A program made the position numbers and the translations under genes. Source: CBINFS01 sp966250015 (GTDB taxonomy: Bacteria > Bacteroidota > Rhodothermia > Rhodothermales > DASSAV01). From it: a stretch of DNA of 64,000 nucleotides. Positions 32,224-41,352 of this stretch are shown one piece after another (position 1 is the stretch's first letter; each line of letters opens with the position of its first letter). The DNA lies in contig CBINFS010000009.1 in the NCBI GenBank assembly GCA_966250015.1, positions 72,772-136,771 of the forward strand, written 5' to 3'. The notes beneath the pieces were generated by a model. That model was given only the letters and a program-made list of their open reading frames with translations. It was not told the origin of the DNA and ran no database searches.

Positions 32224-35085
32224 TTACTCAGCCCTGTAACGCTCGGGATAGAGTACGGCCTCGACGTAATTTGTCGTATCCAGATACTGCCTCGCCGCGT
32301 CTCGAATCACTTCCGGAGTTAGCCTTTCGAGGAACTCCCCCGGGCCTTCGAGAACCGGCGTCGGATCCTCACCCCATTCATCGTAGGCCATCAACGAACC
32401 CAGCCAGTACCGATTGTTCTTGAGGTTCACCTCGTGCTGACGCAAATCGGCTTCCCGAACCTTCGCGATGTACGATTCAGGAATTCCCGATTGCTTAAGG
32501 CTGTCGATCTGGGCAAACACGGTGCTGATCATCTCGTCGACCCTCTCCGGATCGGTTCCGAATCCGATGTTGAAGCTGTACGACTCAACCGGGATGTGTG
32601 ACCGTTGAACCGAAACGCTGACGCCGTACGTTCCGCCCATATCCTCACGCAAAACCTCGCGCAGCTTGATGCGGAAAACGTCGGCCAGGGCATTGAGGCG
32701 AAGCCGGTTCTCACGTGTCATCTCGAAAGGCCCGGAAAAGACGAGATCGACGCGACTTTTCTCCTCGAGCCCCCGATACACCTGTTTCCTTACGATGCCC
32801 TTCGGAGGGCGTACCCCTTCGTCCCGCCACGATTCGTTCCGATAGGTTGCCGGAAGGCTTCCCAGATACTGGCGAACGAGCGGCTTCAGCTGGTCCACCT
32901 CAAAACGCCCGACAAAGTAGAAGGTAAAGTCGCTCGCATCGGAGAAGCGGTCGATGAAAACCTCGAGCGACTTATCCAGGTCCATCTCCTCCACCGTGTC
33001 GGAAGTTACGGGCTTGCGCCGCGGGTGGTACTGATTGAGGGTCACCGAAAGCGTATCCCGGTAGGCGGCTTCTGGATCAGCCTGTGTGCTTCTGAGGTAG
33101 TCGGCCAGCCGTTTTTTGGTAGACTCGTAGGCGATCGGATCGGCGCGTGGTGAGGTTACGTAGAGATAGACGAGCTGCAGGAGGGTCTCGACGTCGGCAG
33201 GCGAAGCCATCCCGCTGAACCCTTCTGAATACGACCCGATGGTAGGGTTAAGGTTGATGGTCTTGCCGGCAAGCTTCTTATCGAGCTCTATCGGACCAAA
33301 GACGCCAACGCCGGACTGCCCGATGAGGCTCGATGCAAACCGAACGGCAGGATACAGCTCGTCCGTAACCAGCGACACCCCTCCCGGGCTCCAGGCGCCG
33401 AAGAGGATCTCGTCATTTTTGAAGTCCGTTGGCTTCAGAACGACCTGTACCCCGTTCGACAGCTTCAGTCGCGTCACACCGAGCGCTTCGTTCGTCGTTT
33501 CCTCGACAATCTCGCCCATCTCCGGCAGGTCTGAAAGCAGCGGCTCGTCGGACACCCTGTCCTCGTAAGGTTCGACGTCTCGTTCTCGCACCTCGTCGAA
33601 CACTGCCAGTATCTCAGACTCGGAGGGCAGTTTAAAATCCGCATTTTCCGGACCTTCCACGAGAACGACCCGATTTGCCTCCGTAATCCATTTCCCGGCA
33701 AGCTGGTTGACCTCGTCCAATGTAATTGTGGGCAATAGTTGCCTGGTCAACGCATACTCGAAAGCGACACCGGGCACCGGCTCGCCGGTCAGGAAGTGAT
33801 CGACGTATTCAGAGGCAAAAACGCGTGACTCGGTTTTGTCCCGTTCGAAGTATGCACGCTCCATACTTCTCAAATAGTCCGCCTTGATCCGTTCGAACTC
33901 GGTGGGGGTAAACCCGTGGCGTTTAACTCGTTCGGCTTCGACGAGGACCGCTTCGATTGCCCTGAGCACGTTGCCTTCTCTCACCATGGCCTGAAGGTTA
34001 TAAAATTCCTTTCCTCGGGCAAAAGAGCCCTGGCCGGAATAGGCATAGATGAAGGGAGGATCCGTGCTCTGCGTGAGCTCGCCCAGTCGGGCGTTCAACA
34101 TTCCGTTGTAAAGCCGGTCAAGTAAGCGTTCGCGATAATCCGACGTCGTTTTGAAAGGACGCTCCGGATGCTTGTAGATGATGCCCACCGTACTGTACGA
34201 AGCTTCCGGATCTGTTACGAGCGAAATCCTCGTTTCGTCGTGGTCGGGGATATCAAAGGTTCCCCGTTCACGGGGGTTCTGCAGCGGTGAAAGGGACGAA
34301 AAAAGCTGACGGATGCTGTTTTCCACTTCGGCCGGGTTAAAATCACCGACCGCAACGACGGCCATCAAGTCCGGACGATACCAGTCCCGGTAAAACCGGC
34401 GAACGGCATCGTAAGGGAATGATTCGATGATTTCGACCTTCCCGATCGGCAGGCGTTCGGCATATCGGGAGCCTTTGTAGAGCACGGGGAACTGTTTGTC
34501 GCGTATCCGGGCGGAAGCGCCGCGCCCAAGGCGCCACTCCTCAACGACGACGCCACGCTCCCTATCAATTTCTTCCTCCTCAAAGGATACGTTTGCAGCC
34601 CATTCATAAAGAATATCCAGACCGGTTTGAAGCTTTACCGGTTCGTTGGTCGGTACCTGAAGCATGTACACCGTTTCGTCGAAGGAGGTATACGCGTTCA
34701 GGTCGGGACCGAACCGCATACCCATGCCCTCAATAATGTCGACGAGCTCCTGCTTCTCGTATTTCTGAGTGCCGTTGAAGGCCATGTGCTCGGCAAAGTG
34801 GGCCAGACCGAGCTGGTCGTCGTCTTCGAGGACGGAGCCGGCATTTACCACGAGCCGCAGTTCGGCGCGATCCTCCGGCTTTTGATTCCGCCGGACGTAG
34901 TAAGTAAGCCCGTTATCGAGGCGGCCGATCCGTACGTCCGGGTCGAGCGGCAGCTCGTCACCGTCCTCCAGAATAATAGAAATTTGCGTGGAGTCGTCCG
35001 GGCTTTGGACGCCGTTCCCAGCCGTCGGGAGGCCTCCGAGCATGAGGCCGTAAAGCAGAAGAAAAGCCGAGATCCCGTTGATCAT
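32224..35085 (-). CDS. M16 family zinc peptidase (PqqL-like), exported
   Basis: A 953-aa periplasmic peptidase from the ATG at 35085, which places a hydrophobic export signal first (MINGISAFLLLYGLMLGGLP). A TTG at 35142 would add 19 residues. The inverted zinc motif HFAEH is at residues 96-100 in the LGLAHFAEHMAFNG block, with the downstream Glu in ERGVVVEEWR. The C-terminal half repeats the M16 fold without a zinc motif (about 500-950, with FVGRFEVDQLKPLVRQYLGSLP). This two-lobe build forms a clamshell that degrades peptides. Next to it are the kdpC-like fragment and the chemoreceptor unit, which do not clarify its substrate. Confidence 0.92.
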   Translation of the reverse strand: MINGISAFLLLYGLMLGGLPTAGNGVQSPDDSTQISIILEDGDELPLDPDVRIGRLDNGLTYYVRRNQKPEDRAELRLVVNAGSVLEDDDQLGLAHFAEHMAFNGTQKYEKQELVDIIEGMGMRFGPDLNAYTSFDETVYMLQVPTNEPVKLQTGLDILYEWAANVSFEEEEIDRERGVVVEEWRLGRGASARIRDKQFPVLYKGSRYAERLPIGKVEIIESFPYDAVRRFYRDWYRPDLMAVVAVGDFNPAEVENSIRQLFSSLSPLQNPRERGTFDIPDHDETRISLVTDPEASYSTVGIIYKHPERPFKTTSDYRERLLDRLYNGMLNARLGELTQSTDPPFIYAYSGQGSFARGKEFYNLQAMVREGNVLRAIEAVLVEAERVKRHGFTPTEFERIKADYLRSMERAYFERDKTESRVFASEYVDHFLTGEPVPGVAFEYALTRQLLPTITLDEVNQLAGKWITEANRVVLVEGPENADFKLPSESEILAVFDEVRERDVEPYEDRVSDEPLLSDLPEMGEIVEETTNEALGVTRLKLSNGVQVVLKPTDFKNDEILFGAWSPGGVSLVTDELYPAVRFASSLIGQSGVGVFGPIELDKKLAGKTINLNPTIGSYSEGFSGMASPADVETLLQLVYLYVTSPRADPIAYESTKKRLADYLRSTQADPEAAYRDTLSVTLNQYHPRRKPVTSDTVEEMDLDKSLEVFIDRFSDASDFTFYFVGRFEVDQLKPLVRQYLGSLPATYRNESWRDEGVRPPKGIVRKQVYRGLEEKSRVDLVFSGPFEMTRENRLRLNALADVFRIKLREVLREDMGGTYGVSVSVQRSHIPVESYSFNIGFGTDPERVDEMISTVFAQIDSLKQSGIPESYIAKVREADLRQHEVNLKNNRYWLGSLMAYDEWGEDPTPVLEGPGEFLERLTPEVIRDAARQYLDTTNYVEAVLYPERYRAE

Positions 35086-35328
35086 GTTGGTGTGAACGGT
35101 TACCGGGCGGGGCCCTGTTTTTAAATGATTTGTCGTCGTCAACCCAACCGTAACACCCTATTGAGGTCAGGCTAATCTTAATATAAGGCAAGCCCCGTGT
35201 TCCCGATTGGTCTGGCCACAACCCCTCGCAATTCTACTGGCAACCATAATCCGCATTATCAACCATTTGCGACGACCCAGATCTTTCCCGACAGACGTTT
35301 TGCCACGACAAACTGCCGCCGCGTGACT

Positions 35329-35355
35329 TAAGAAAAGGCAAGGTTGGCCGATTCT
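35329..35355 (+). promoter_or_regulatory. Sigma28-type promoter of the chemoreceptor unit
   Basis: TAAG at 35329-35332, exactly 15 bases, then CCGATT at 35348-35353. One base differs from the CCGATA seen at the other three sites. It lies about 37 bases before the ATG at 35392, and this position argues against a start at 35344. Confidence 0.7.
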
Positions 35356-35391
35356 TCTGATGTTACACGCTCACAAAATCCAGAAAGAGAC

Positions 35392-35952
35392 ATGCATAAA
35401 GGTGTAAGACTTGCTCTTCTTTTGTTCCTGGTGGCGGCTACAACGTTGGCCTTACCGGTCAGAGCACAGGAGGGGGCATCACTCACGCAACAGCTTTTCC
35501 TCATCAAGGAGTTGAAGCCAAACACCGCCAACGTTGGCATTATCATGAACGCAACGACGGCGGCAAATCAGTCGATCCTACAGGAGCTTCAACGTGCGGG
35601 TGCATCCGCAGGTGTGAAGGTTTTCGTCGGCAGCGCGGCTGAGCTGAAGGAAGTGGCTCCCGTCTATCGCGATCTGACCAGAACCAACTCGATCGACGTT
35701 CTGTGGATCATCGACGAAAGTGGTGTCGTGACGGATGGAACCGCCCGGGGCTTCTTGATCAAAACGGCGACCCAATCGGGTATCCCGGTATTCGGACCAA
35801 CGAGCCAGTGGGTTACGGAGGGCGCCTGTGTGAACATCACCAAACAGGATGGCGCCATTCAGCTCGTCGTTAACAAGACGGCAGCCCAGGCTCTCAACCT
35901 CACGATTCCTGAAAAATACCTTGAACGTACGCAGTTCCTGGCTTTGAACTGA
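35392..35952 (+). CDS. Short periplasmic ABC-substrate-binding-like protein
   Basis: A 186-aa exported protein. The signal peptide is MHKGVRLALLLFLVAATTLA with cleavage after VRAQ. The mature part resembles one lobe of ABC_sub_bind (PF04392) proteins: NVGIIMNATTAANQSILQEL, VFVGSAAELKEVAPVYRDL, IDVLWIIDESGVVTDG, SGIPVFGPTSQWVTEGACV and a last helix AAQALNLTIPEKYL. Family members are usually about 300 residues with two lobes, so this is a compact form. The chemoreceptor gene follows after 52 bases and a FliA-type promoter precedes both. I infer a binding protein that presents a ligand to the receptor. No ABC permease or ATPase genes are present. Confidence 0.78.
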   Translation: MHKGVRLALLLFLVAATTLALPVRAQEGASLTQQLFLIKELKPNTANVGIIMNATTAANQSILQELQRAGASAGVKVFVGSAAELKEVAPVYRDLTRTNSIDVLWIIDESGVVTDGTARGFLIKTATQSGIPVFGPTSQWVTEGACVNITKQDGAIQLVVNKTAAQALNLTIPEKYLERTQFLALN

Positions 35953-36004
35953 TAAAGGGTAACCCTTCGCCCTCCACCTGCTTCCTAGCTTTTATTCTGT
36001 AACG

Positions 36005-37891
36005 ATGAGCAAAAAAATCAATCTCGTCAAAGTGTTCGATCTCTCCGGGATCGACCTCAGGCGACGTTTCGCGGTCCTGCTCGGGGCAGTAGCCCTTGTG
36101 TCTCTCGTGCTTTTTTTCCTGTTCTCACGCTATTCCATCGGTGTGACGGAAAACGAATTCGAGAAGCGTGGGGAGCTGCTCGCACAAACGCTGGGCAGCG
36201 AGTCGGTCTACAACCTGATCATGCAGGATGAAGAAGGGCTCAGGGAACGGCTCAACACTGTCGTCGAGACCGGCACCGCGGTCGCGGGCGCCTTCTACTC
36301 GACTGACGGCCGGCTGCTCGTGGATGCAAAGGTGAATGAGGTCCTTAAGGATGAGGATCGTTCGGTTGCATCCAGGAAAGGCGCCTGGTGGAGCGAGTCG
36401 CAGACGGGTGAACCAATACTCATTGCCGTCCAGGACGTCGTTAACGTAAACAACAACCAGGAACGGTTGGGCAAAGTGATGGCAGTGCTGTCCGCTGAAA
36501 CGATAGCGACTCAGCAACGCACGAGCCTGATACTTTCGATCATAATATCGGTAATCATCGCCCTTCTGGCTTATCTATCGGTCTTGATCGTTCGGCGGAC
36601 GGTTATCAAACCGGTCGATAAACTTCGCGAAGCTGCCGGAATGGTAGAACACGGGGACTTGAGTGTACGGGTGGAGGTTGACCAGAAGGACGAGATAGGC
36701 CAGCTTGCTGCTTCGTTCAACGCTATGGTCGAAGCCAGCGCGCAGAACCTCGGTGCGCTTCAGAAACAGAAGGAGCAGTCTGAAGCAGCCGAACGGCAGG
36801 CGGACGAACTCCGGCGAAGCGCTGAAGAAGAGCGCAAATACCTGCAGACGCAATTCGACCGTATCTCGGAAGTGATCGAGGCGGTGACGCGCGGTAACCT
36901 GACCGTTCGCCTCCACGTGGAGCGTGAAGATGGGGTCGGGCGGCTGATGCACCAGATCAACCAGATGATCGGCGACCTGGAATCCCTCATCAACGAGGTA
37001 CAGGTAGCCGGCAGCCGCCTGTCTCAGGCAGCGCACCAGGTCGCAACGTCTGCCGAGGAGATGTCGGCAGGCGCACACGGCCAGGCCAATCAGACGATCG
37101 AGGTTGCGGCTGCTATCGAGGAGATGTCCGCTACGATCAGTGAGTCGTCGAGGAACGCGCACGAAGCGAACCAGATGGCCCACCACGCCTCGAAGATCGC
37201 CACCGAAGGAGAATCGGTGTTCCACGAGACCAGCCAGGGGATGACCCGCATCGCAGAAATCGTCAAGGAATCGGCCGAGAAAGTCACGGCGCTCGGCGCT
37301 TCGAGTGCGCAGATCGGCGAGATCGTCCAGGTCATTGGAGACATCGCGGACCAGACGAACCTGCTCGCCCTGAACGCAGCGATCGAAGCCGCAAGGGCGG
37401 GCGATCAGGGCCGTGGATTCGCGGTCGTCGCCGACGAAGTCCGTAAGCTCGCGGAACGCACCACTTCGGCGACGAAGGAGATCGGCAGCATGATCCGAAG
37501 GATCCAGCAGAACACCGACGAGGTCGTAGCGTCGATGACGCGCGGCAACACGGAGGTCGAGGCCGGTCTCAAGCTCGCCGAAAACGCGTCGCGCTCGTTG
37601 GGCGAGATCGTGCACTCCATCAACAACATGGTCACCATGATCGACCAGATTGCCGCTGGAAGCCAGCAGCAGGCGACGTCGAGCAGCCAGATCTCGCGTA
37701 ACGTCGAGTCGATCTCGTCCGTGGCAACTGAAGTATCCAACGCTACGATGGATCTTGCCAGAACGGCCGATACCATGAACCAGCAGGCTGAAACGCTACG
37801 GAAGATCATCGAGCGATTCCACATAAACTCCAGGGCGACTGAGTACAATATCGGTGTGGAGAGCGGGGATGGCGCCCCGGTGAGATTCTGA
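36005..37891 (+). CDS. Methyl-accepting chemotaxis protein
   Basis: A 628-aa transmembrane receptor. It has a first membrane helix at about 21-42, a periplasmic sensor of about 130 residues, and a second membrane helix at about 177-197. A HAMP domain follows (about 198-250), then a helical linker with a second HAMP-like segment (about 280-330). The signalling domain has the hairpin tip IGEIVQVIGDIADQTNLLALNAAIEAARAGDQGRGFAVVADEVRKLAERT. It relays signals to CheA/CheW, which are outside the window. No NWETF-type tail is present for CheR tethering. It is co-transcribed with the short binding protein and followed by a hairpin terminator. Confidence 0.95.
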   Translation: MSKKINLVKVFDLSGIDLRRRFAVLLGAVALVSLVLFFLFSRYSIGVTENEFEKRGELLAQTLGSESVYNLIMQDEEGLRERLNTVVETGTAVAGAFYSTDGRLLVDAKVNEVLKDEDRSVASRKGAWWSESQTGEPILIAVQDVVNVNNNQERLGKVMAVLSAETIATQQRTSLILSIIISVIIALLAYLSVLIVRRTVIKPVDKLREAAGMVEHGDLSVRVEVDQKDEIGQLAASFNAMVEASAQNLGALQKQKEQSEAAERQADELRRSAEEERKYLQTQFDRISEVIEAVTRGNLTVRLHVEREDGVGRLMHQINQMIGDLESLINEVQVAGSRLSQAAHQVATSAEEMSAGAHGQANQTIEVAAAIEEMSATISESSRNAHEANQMAHHASKIATEGESVFHETSQGMTRIAEIVKESAEKVTALGASSAQIGEIVQVIGDIADQTNLLALNAAIEAARAGDQGRGFAVVADEVRKLAERTTSATKEIGSMIRRIQQNTDEVVASMTRGNTEVEAGLKLAENASRSLGEIVHSINNMVTMIDQIAAGSQQQATSSSQISRNVESISSVATEVSNATMDLARTADTMNQQAETLRKIIERFHINSRATEYNIGVESGDGAPVRF

Positions 37892-37911
37892 CTGAAAACC
37901 GAAAGGGGGTA

Positions 37912-37946
37912 AAAGCGGGGGCTCTTCGTGTAAGGGTCCCCGCTTT
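37912..37946 (+). terminator. Terminator-like hairpin after the chemoreceptor
   Basis: AAAGCGGGG (37912-37920) pairs with CCCCGCTTT (37938-37946) over nine bases. The T tract is short, so efficiency is uncertain. Confidence 0.6.
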
Positions 37947-37970
37947 CCCGTTGAGGGCGCTGCCGGCCTT

Positions 37971-37997
37971 TATAAAAATGCCGAAATGGCCGATACG
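37971..37997 (+). promoter_or_regulatory. Weak sigma28-like site upstream of motA
   Basis: CCGATACG at 37990-37997 matches the -10 element, with 15 bases to TATA at 37971-37974, a poor -35 match. It might add FliA control to motA, whose better promoter is the sigma54-type site nearer the gene. Confidence 0.25.
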
Positions 37998-38132
37998 AAA
38001 GAAATGCGGACTGCCTGAGCGGGAGGTCCGGCTTTCAGCAAGGCGGGTAACTTTTTCCGTTGCGATCACACAACGTTCCCGAAGAAACGAAAAGAATGGT
38101 GCGATCGGCTGGAAATGGGGCGGATTAGCTGC

Positions 38133-38147
38133 TGGCACACTGGTTGC
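38133..38147 (+). promoter_or_regulatory. Sigma54-type promoter of the motA operon
   Basis: TGGCACACTGGTTGC: perfect GG-N10-GC with TGGCAC at -24 and TTGC at -12. It is about 46 bases before the motA ATG and is the best sigma54 match in the window. Confidence 0.85.
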
Positions 38148-38192
38148 CGAGGGTTCGGCATGATGGATGACGTTTTTACTGCAAAGGGGTAA

Positions 38193-38987
38193 ATGGAGAA
38201 AACTACCCTCATAGGTCTGGTAGCCGGTCTGATCCTCATTTTCGGCTCTGTCATGATGGGGGATGGGTGGATTACGTTTTTCGATCCCGTCTCCATCGTG
38301 CTGGTTCTCGGCGGCACCGTCGCAGCCTTGATGGTCAGCTTCCCCATCGACGAGCTGAAAGTGATTCCCGGCCTTTTCAAGGAGAGTCTCACTTTTCAGG
38401 AGCCAGACCTTCAGTCGTACGTCAAGGAGTTTTACGAGCTGTCCCGTACCGCGCGTCGTGAAGGCCTGCTTGCACTGGACCGCCGGCTTGCGGAGGTGGA
38501 AGACCCCCTCGCCCGATTCGGCCTCGAGATGGCCGTCGACGGAATTGAAGAGACGGAGATTTGCAATTTGATGGACGAGCGGATCGGATCTGAGATGAAG
38601 ATGCGCCAGATCGGTCCAAAGTTTATGAACAATGCCGGAGGTTTCGCCCCGGCATTCGGAATGCTCGGCACCCTGATTGGCCTAATTCAGATGCTGAACA
38701 ACCTGGCTGACCCTTCCCAGATCGGTTCGGGTATGGCGGTTGCGCTGGTTACGACTTTCTGGGGCGCCATTCTGGCCAACCTCTTCTTTCTCCCTCTGGC
38801 CGTCAAGATGAAGACGCAGATATCGATTCATCTCAAGGCGCGCATGATGGTTCGAACGGGTGTGCTCGCGATCGTCCGGGGTGACAGCCCGAGCATGATC
38901 GAAAAACGGCTCCAAATGTTCATTAACGGTGAGGCTCCAAAGGAGACGCACGCAGAAGAAACGAAACCGCTGTCAAAAGCGGCCTGA
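38193..38987 (+). CDS. motA: Flagellar motor stator protein MotA
   Basis: The stator subunit that conducts ions with MotB and pushes on FliG. The 264-aa protein has four membrane helices (about 5-25, 33-50, 145-170, 178-198), a cytoplasmic loop between helices 2 and 3 with conserved charges (LLALDRRLAEVEDPLARFGLEM), and the GGFAPAFGMLGTLIGLIQML segment with the conserved Pro. It starts the mot-fli-flh series that runs to fliA. Confidence 0.96.
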   Translation: MEKTTLIGLVAGLILIFGSVMMGDGWITFFDPVSIVLVLGGTVAALMVSFPIDELKVIPGLFKESLTFQEPDLQSYVKEFYELSRTARREGLLALDRRLAEVEDPLARFGLEMAVDGIEETEICNLMDERIGSEMKMRQIGPKFMNNAGGFAPAFGMLGTLIGLIQMLNNLADPSQIGSGMAVALVTTFWGAILANLFFLPLAVKMKTQISIHLKARMMVRTGVLAIVRGDSPSMIEKRLQMFINGEAPKETHAEETKPLSKAA

Positions 38988-39001
38988 ACTGAAAAATTGC
39001 C

Positions 39002-39772
39002 TTGAGTGCTGACTTCGAAATAGAAAATGAGGATGAGGGACCGCAGGGCGCTCCTTTCTGGATGACGACCTACAGCGACATGGTGACGCTCCTGCTGACC
39101 TTTTTCGTGCTCATCGTGTCGATGTCGGAAATCAAGATCCAGAAGTTCCAGGAAGCGCTGAGCTTCTTTCAGGGCAGTACCGGGGTGCTGATGAATAAGG
39201 CCATTACGGGGTCGATCAACCAAACAAACCCACCCGATCCCGAGCTGATACGGCATTCCGAGCAGTATGAAAGGCTAATGGCCTACCTGGAGGAGAATAA
39301 CCTCACCGATAAAGTCGAAGTCAATCTTACAGACATAGGACTGCACGTGGTGATCACAGACTCGGTCATGTTCCTTTCAGGCCAGGCAGACCTGATCGAG
39401 CCGTCTCGCACGATACTGCGACTTATCGCAGGCGTAATGCGACATCACGTGGAATCGGTGGTAGTGGAAGGACATACGGATACACAACCGATCAATACGG
39501 CGGTATACCCCTCAAACTGGGAGTTGTCGGCTGCACGGGCATCTTCCGTCATCCGATTTTTGCTGGAGCAGGAAGGAGCGCTGGATCCATCAAGGTACCT
39601 TGCCGTAGGCCACGGCGAATACAGGCCGGTCGAAACGAATGAAACCGCGGCGGGTCGAGCACGCAATCGCCGCGTTGAGATACTATTTAGTTGGGAGAAA
39701 TGGCAAAACGAAAAGAGCCCTTACCAGAGCCGGATCAGGGAGTTGAGACCGGAAATGAATCCGGTGAAGTGA
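39002..39772 (+). CDS. motB: Flagellar motor stator protein MotB
   Basis: The stator subunit anchored to peptidoglycan, 256 aa. The single membrane helix (about 25-42) carries the ion-binding Asp26 in FWMTTYSDMVTLLLTFF. An OmpA-like domain (about 110-230) holds VVEGHTDTQPI and the NWELSAARASSVIRFLL segment that binds cell wall. The start is TTG; the only internal ATG would cut into the membrane helix. Its last 73 bases overlap fliL. The ion (proton or sodium) cannot be told from these motifs. Confidence 0.94.
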   Translation: MSADFEIENEDEGPQGAPFWMTTYSDMVTLLLTFFVLIVSMSEIKIQKFQEALSFFQGSTGVLMNKAITGSINQTNPPDPELIRHSEQYERLMAYLEENNLTDKVEVNLTDIGLHVVITDSVMFLSGQADLIEPSRTILRLIAGVMRHHVESVVVEGHTDTQPINTAVYPSNWELSAARASSVIRFLLEQEGALDPSRYLAVGHGEYRPVETNETAAGRARNRRVEILFSWEKWQNEKSPYQSRIRELRPEMNPVK

Positions 39773-40251
39773 CGCCCCGGACGGGTTCACGACTGTATCT
39801 GGTCATTCTCATACCGCTCGTTATCCTATCGGCAGCGGGCGGCGCATGGCTTGCGTACAGTCATTACCCCAAGCTGCTCCAGACAATAGGAATGTCTGGT
39901 TTAAAATGGGTCGTGGCTGAAGAGGGAAAAAAGGACGAACCCATTCGGTACGGCCAATTCATTGAGCTTACGGATCTGATCGTCAACCCCGCCTACAGCG
40001 GAGGAAAACGGTACCTGATGCTCAGCGTGGGCATTGAGAGTGAAAAGAGCTCGACACTTGAGGAATTGAGCACGAAAGAAATCGTCGTACGCGATACCAT
40101 ACTCAAGGTGGTCGGGCAGTACACCGTCGAAGAGCTCGCCGACATCAACCTGCGCACCGAAATAAAGGGCCAGATTCGTGGAGCGATCAACAGTATTGTC
40201 ACAGAAGGAGAAGTGAGCCGGGTTTACCTGACCCGATGGGTTTTACAATAA
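39700..40251 (+). CDS. fliL: Flagellar basal body-associated protein FliL
   Basis: An inner-membrane protein that surrounds or supports the stators. The 183-aa product has a charged cytoplasmic tail, one membrane helix (about 30-50) and a periplasmic stomatin-like domain ending in IKGQIRGAINSIVTEGEVSRVYLTRWVLQ, the usual FliL finish. The start chosen is the ATG at 39700; a TTG three codons upstream is possible. It overlaps the motB end, which implies coupled translation. Confidence 0.9.
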   Translation: MAKRKEPLPEPDQGVETGNESGEVTPRTGSRLYLVILIPLVILSAAGGAWLAYSHYPKLLQTIGMSGLKWVVAEEGKKDEPIRYGQFIELTDLIVNPAYSGGKRYLMLSVGIESEKSSTLEELSTKEIVVRDTILKVVGQYTVEELADINLRTEIKGQIRGAINSIVTEGEVSRVYLTRWVLQ

Positions 40252-40323
40252 AGATTCTCGTGAAAACCCGCAGGGAGTTGTACCCACGCACGTGTAACGC
40301 ACAAACCTGAACGCAAAGGGTCC

Positions 40324-41352
40324 ATGGCAAAGCCGTTAAGCCAGGAAGAAATAGACGTCCTACTGGAAGTTCGTAACCAGCTCAATGAGGATGAAGGCTA
40401 CGACCTCGTAGCGCTTGAATCCATCATGACGGCGGACGTCCAGAAGCGGATCAATCCGTACAACTTCAAACGTCCGCGGCTTTTTTCGCAGGATCAGATG
40501 CGCGTGCTTGGCCACGTGCATGAAGCATTCGCGCGGGACCTCTCGGTCTACCTTTCGGCACAGCTCAGAACCATTGTAGACATCAGCCTTACCGCCGTCG
40601 ATCAGGTACTGTATTCAGAGTACGTCATGTCGAGTGCGCCTCCGTCGGCCTTGTACGTCGTCGAGGTGAAAGACATGGGACACAGTCTGATCCTCGAGCT
40701 GGACCCACGCCTCGTCATCTTCATGGTCGAGAAGTTGTTTGGTGGGGCGGGTGTTTTTCTTAAAAAGGCGCGGGAAGTATCGAATATCGAGCAGCGCATC
40801 ATGTACAAGGTGATGACGCGGGCTTTCCGTGAGCTCGAAAAGGCGTGGCGACAGGTGCAAACCATAGAGTTGACCGAAGTGGCCTTCGAATCCAACGCCG
40901 AGTTCGTTCAGATCATTCCGGGCGTCGAGCCGGCGCTCGTCGGCACCTTCGAGGTATCGATTTACGAACAACGTTCCTTCATCAACATCTGCTATCCCTA
41001 CATCCTGCTCGAGCGGATGCTGGGAAGGAGCGGGATGAAGCAGTGGATTTCGAGCGCGACGACACCCGTGAGCCCGACGGTTCGTGAGCGTTACGAGGAT
41101 AAGCTGCGTTCACTTCAGGTAGAGCTTCGGGCGGAGCTGGGCCGTGCACGGCTCCCGGTAACAGAGCTGCTACGGCTGGAGGTCGGCGACGTCATCCCCC
41201 TTGAGCGCCGCATCAACGAGCCGATACAGGTTTACGTAGGACACGCCGAAAAATTTCTAGCCGCACCCGGAAAATCCGGTAAGAATCGCGCGATGCGCGT
41301 GCTCAGTGTCATTGAATCGACGATGGTACAAGAAGAAGATGAACTCCGTTAA
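40324..41352 (+). CDS. fliM: Flagellar motor switch protein FliM
   Basis: The C-ring protein that receives CheY-P. The 342-aa product opens with the CheY-binding peptide LSQEEIDVLLEV at residues 5-16. The middle CheC-like domain (about 45-235) includes FLKKAREVSNIEQRIMYKV, and the C-terminal SpoA domain (about 260-330) includes LPVTELLRLEVGDVIPLERRI. The end overlaps fliN by 14 bases. Confidence 0.96.
   Translation: MAKPLSQEEIDVLLEVRNQLNEDEGYDLVALESIMTADVQKRINPYNFKRPRLFSQDQMRVLGHVHEAFARDLSVYLSAQLRTIVDISLTAVDQVLYSEYVMSSAPPSALYVVEVKDMGHSLILELDPRLVIFMVEKLFGGAGVFLKKAREVSNIEQRIMYKVMTRAFRELEKAWRQVQTIELTEVAFESNAEFVQIIPGVEPALVGTFEVSIYEQRSFINICYPYILLERMLGRSGMKQWISSATTPVSPTVRERYEDKLRSLQVELRAELGRARLPVTELLRLEVGDVIPLERRINEPIQVYVGHAEKFLAAPGKSGKNRAMRVLSVIESTMVQEEDELR

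Noticed and set aside
35344..35391. An upstream start for the binding-protein gene
   Set aside because: It would put a charged leader before the signal peptide and would lie within the predicted promoter -10 region.
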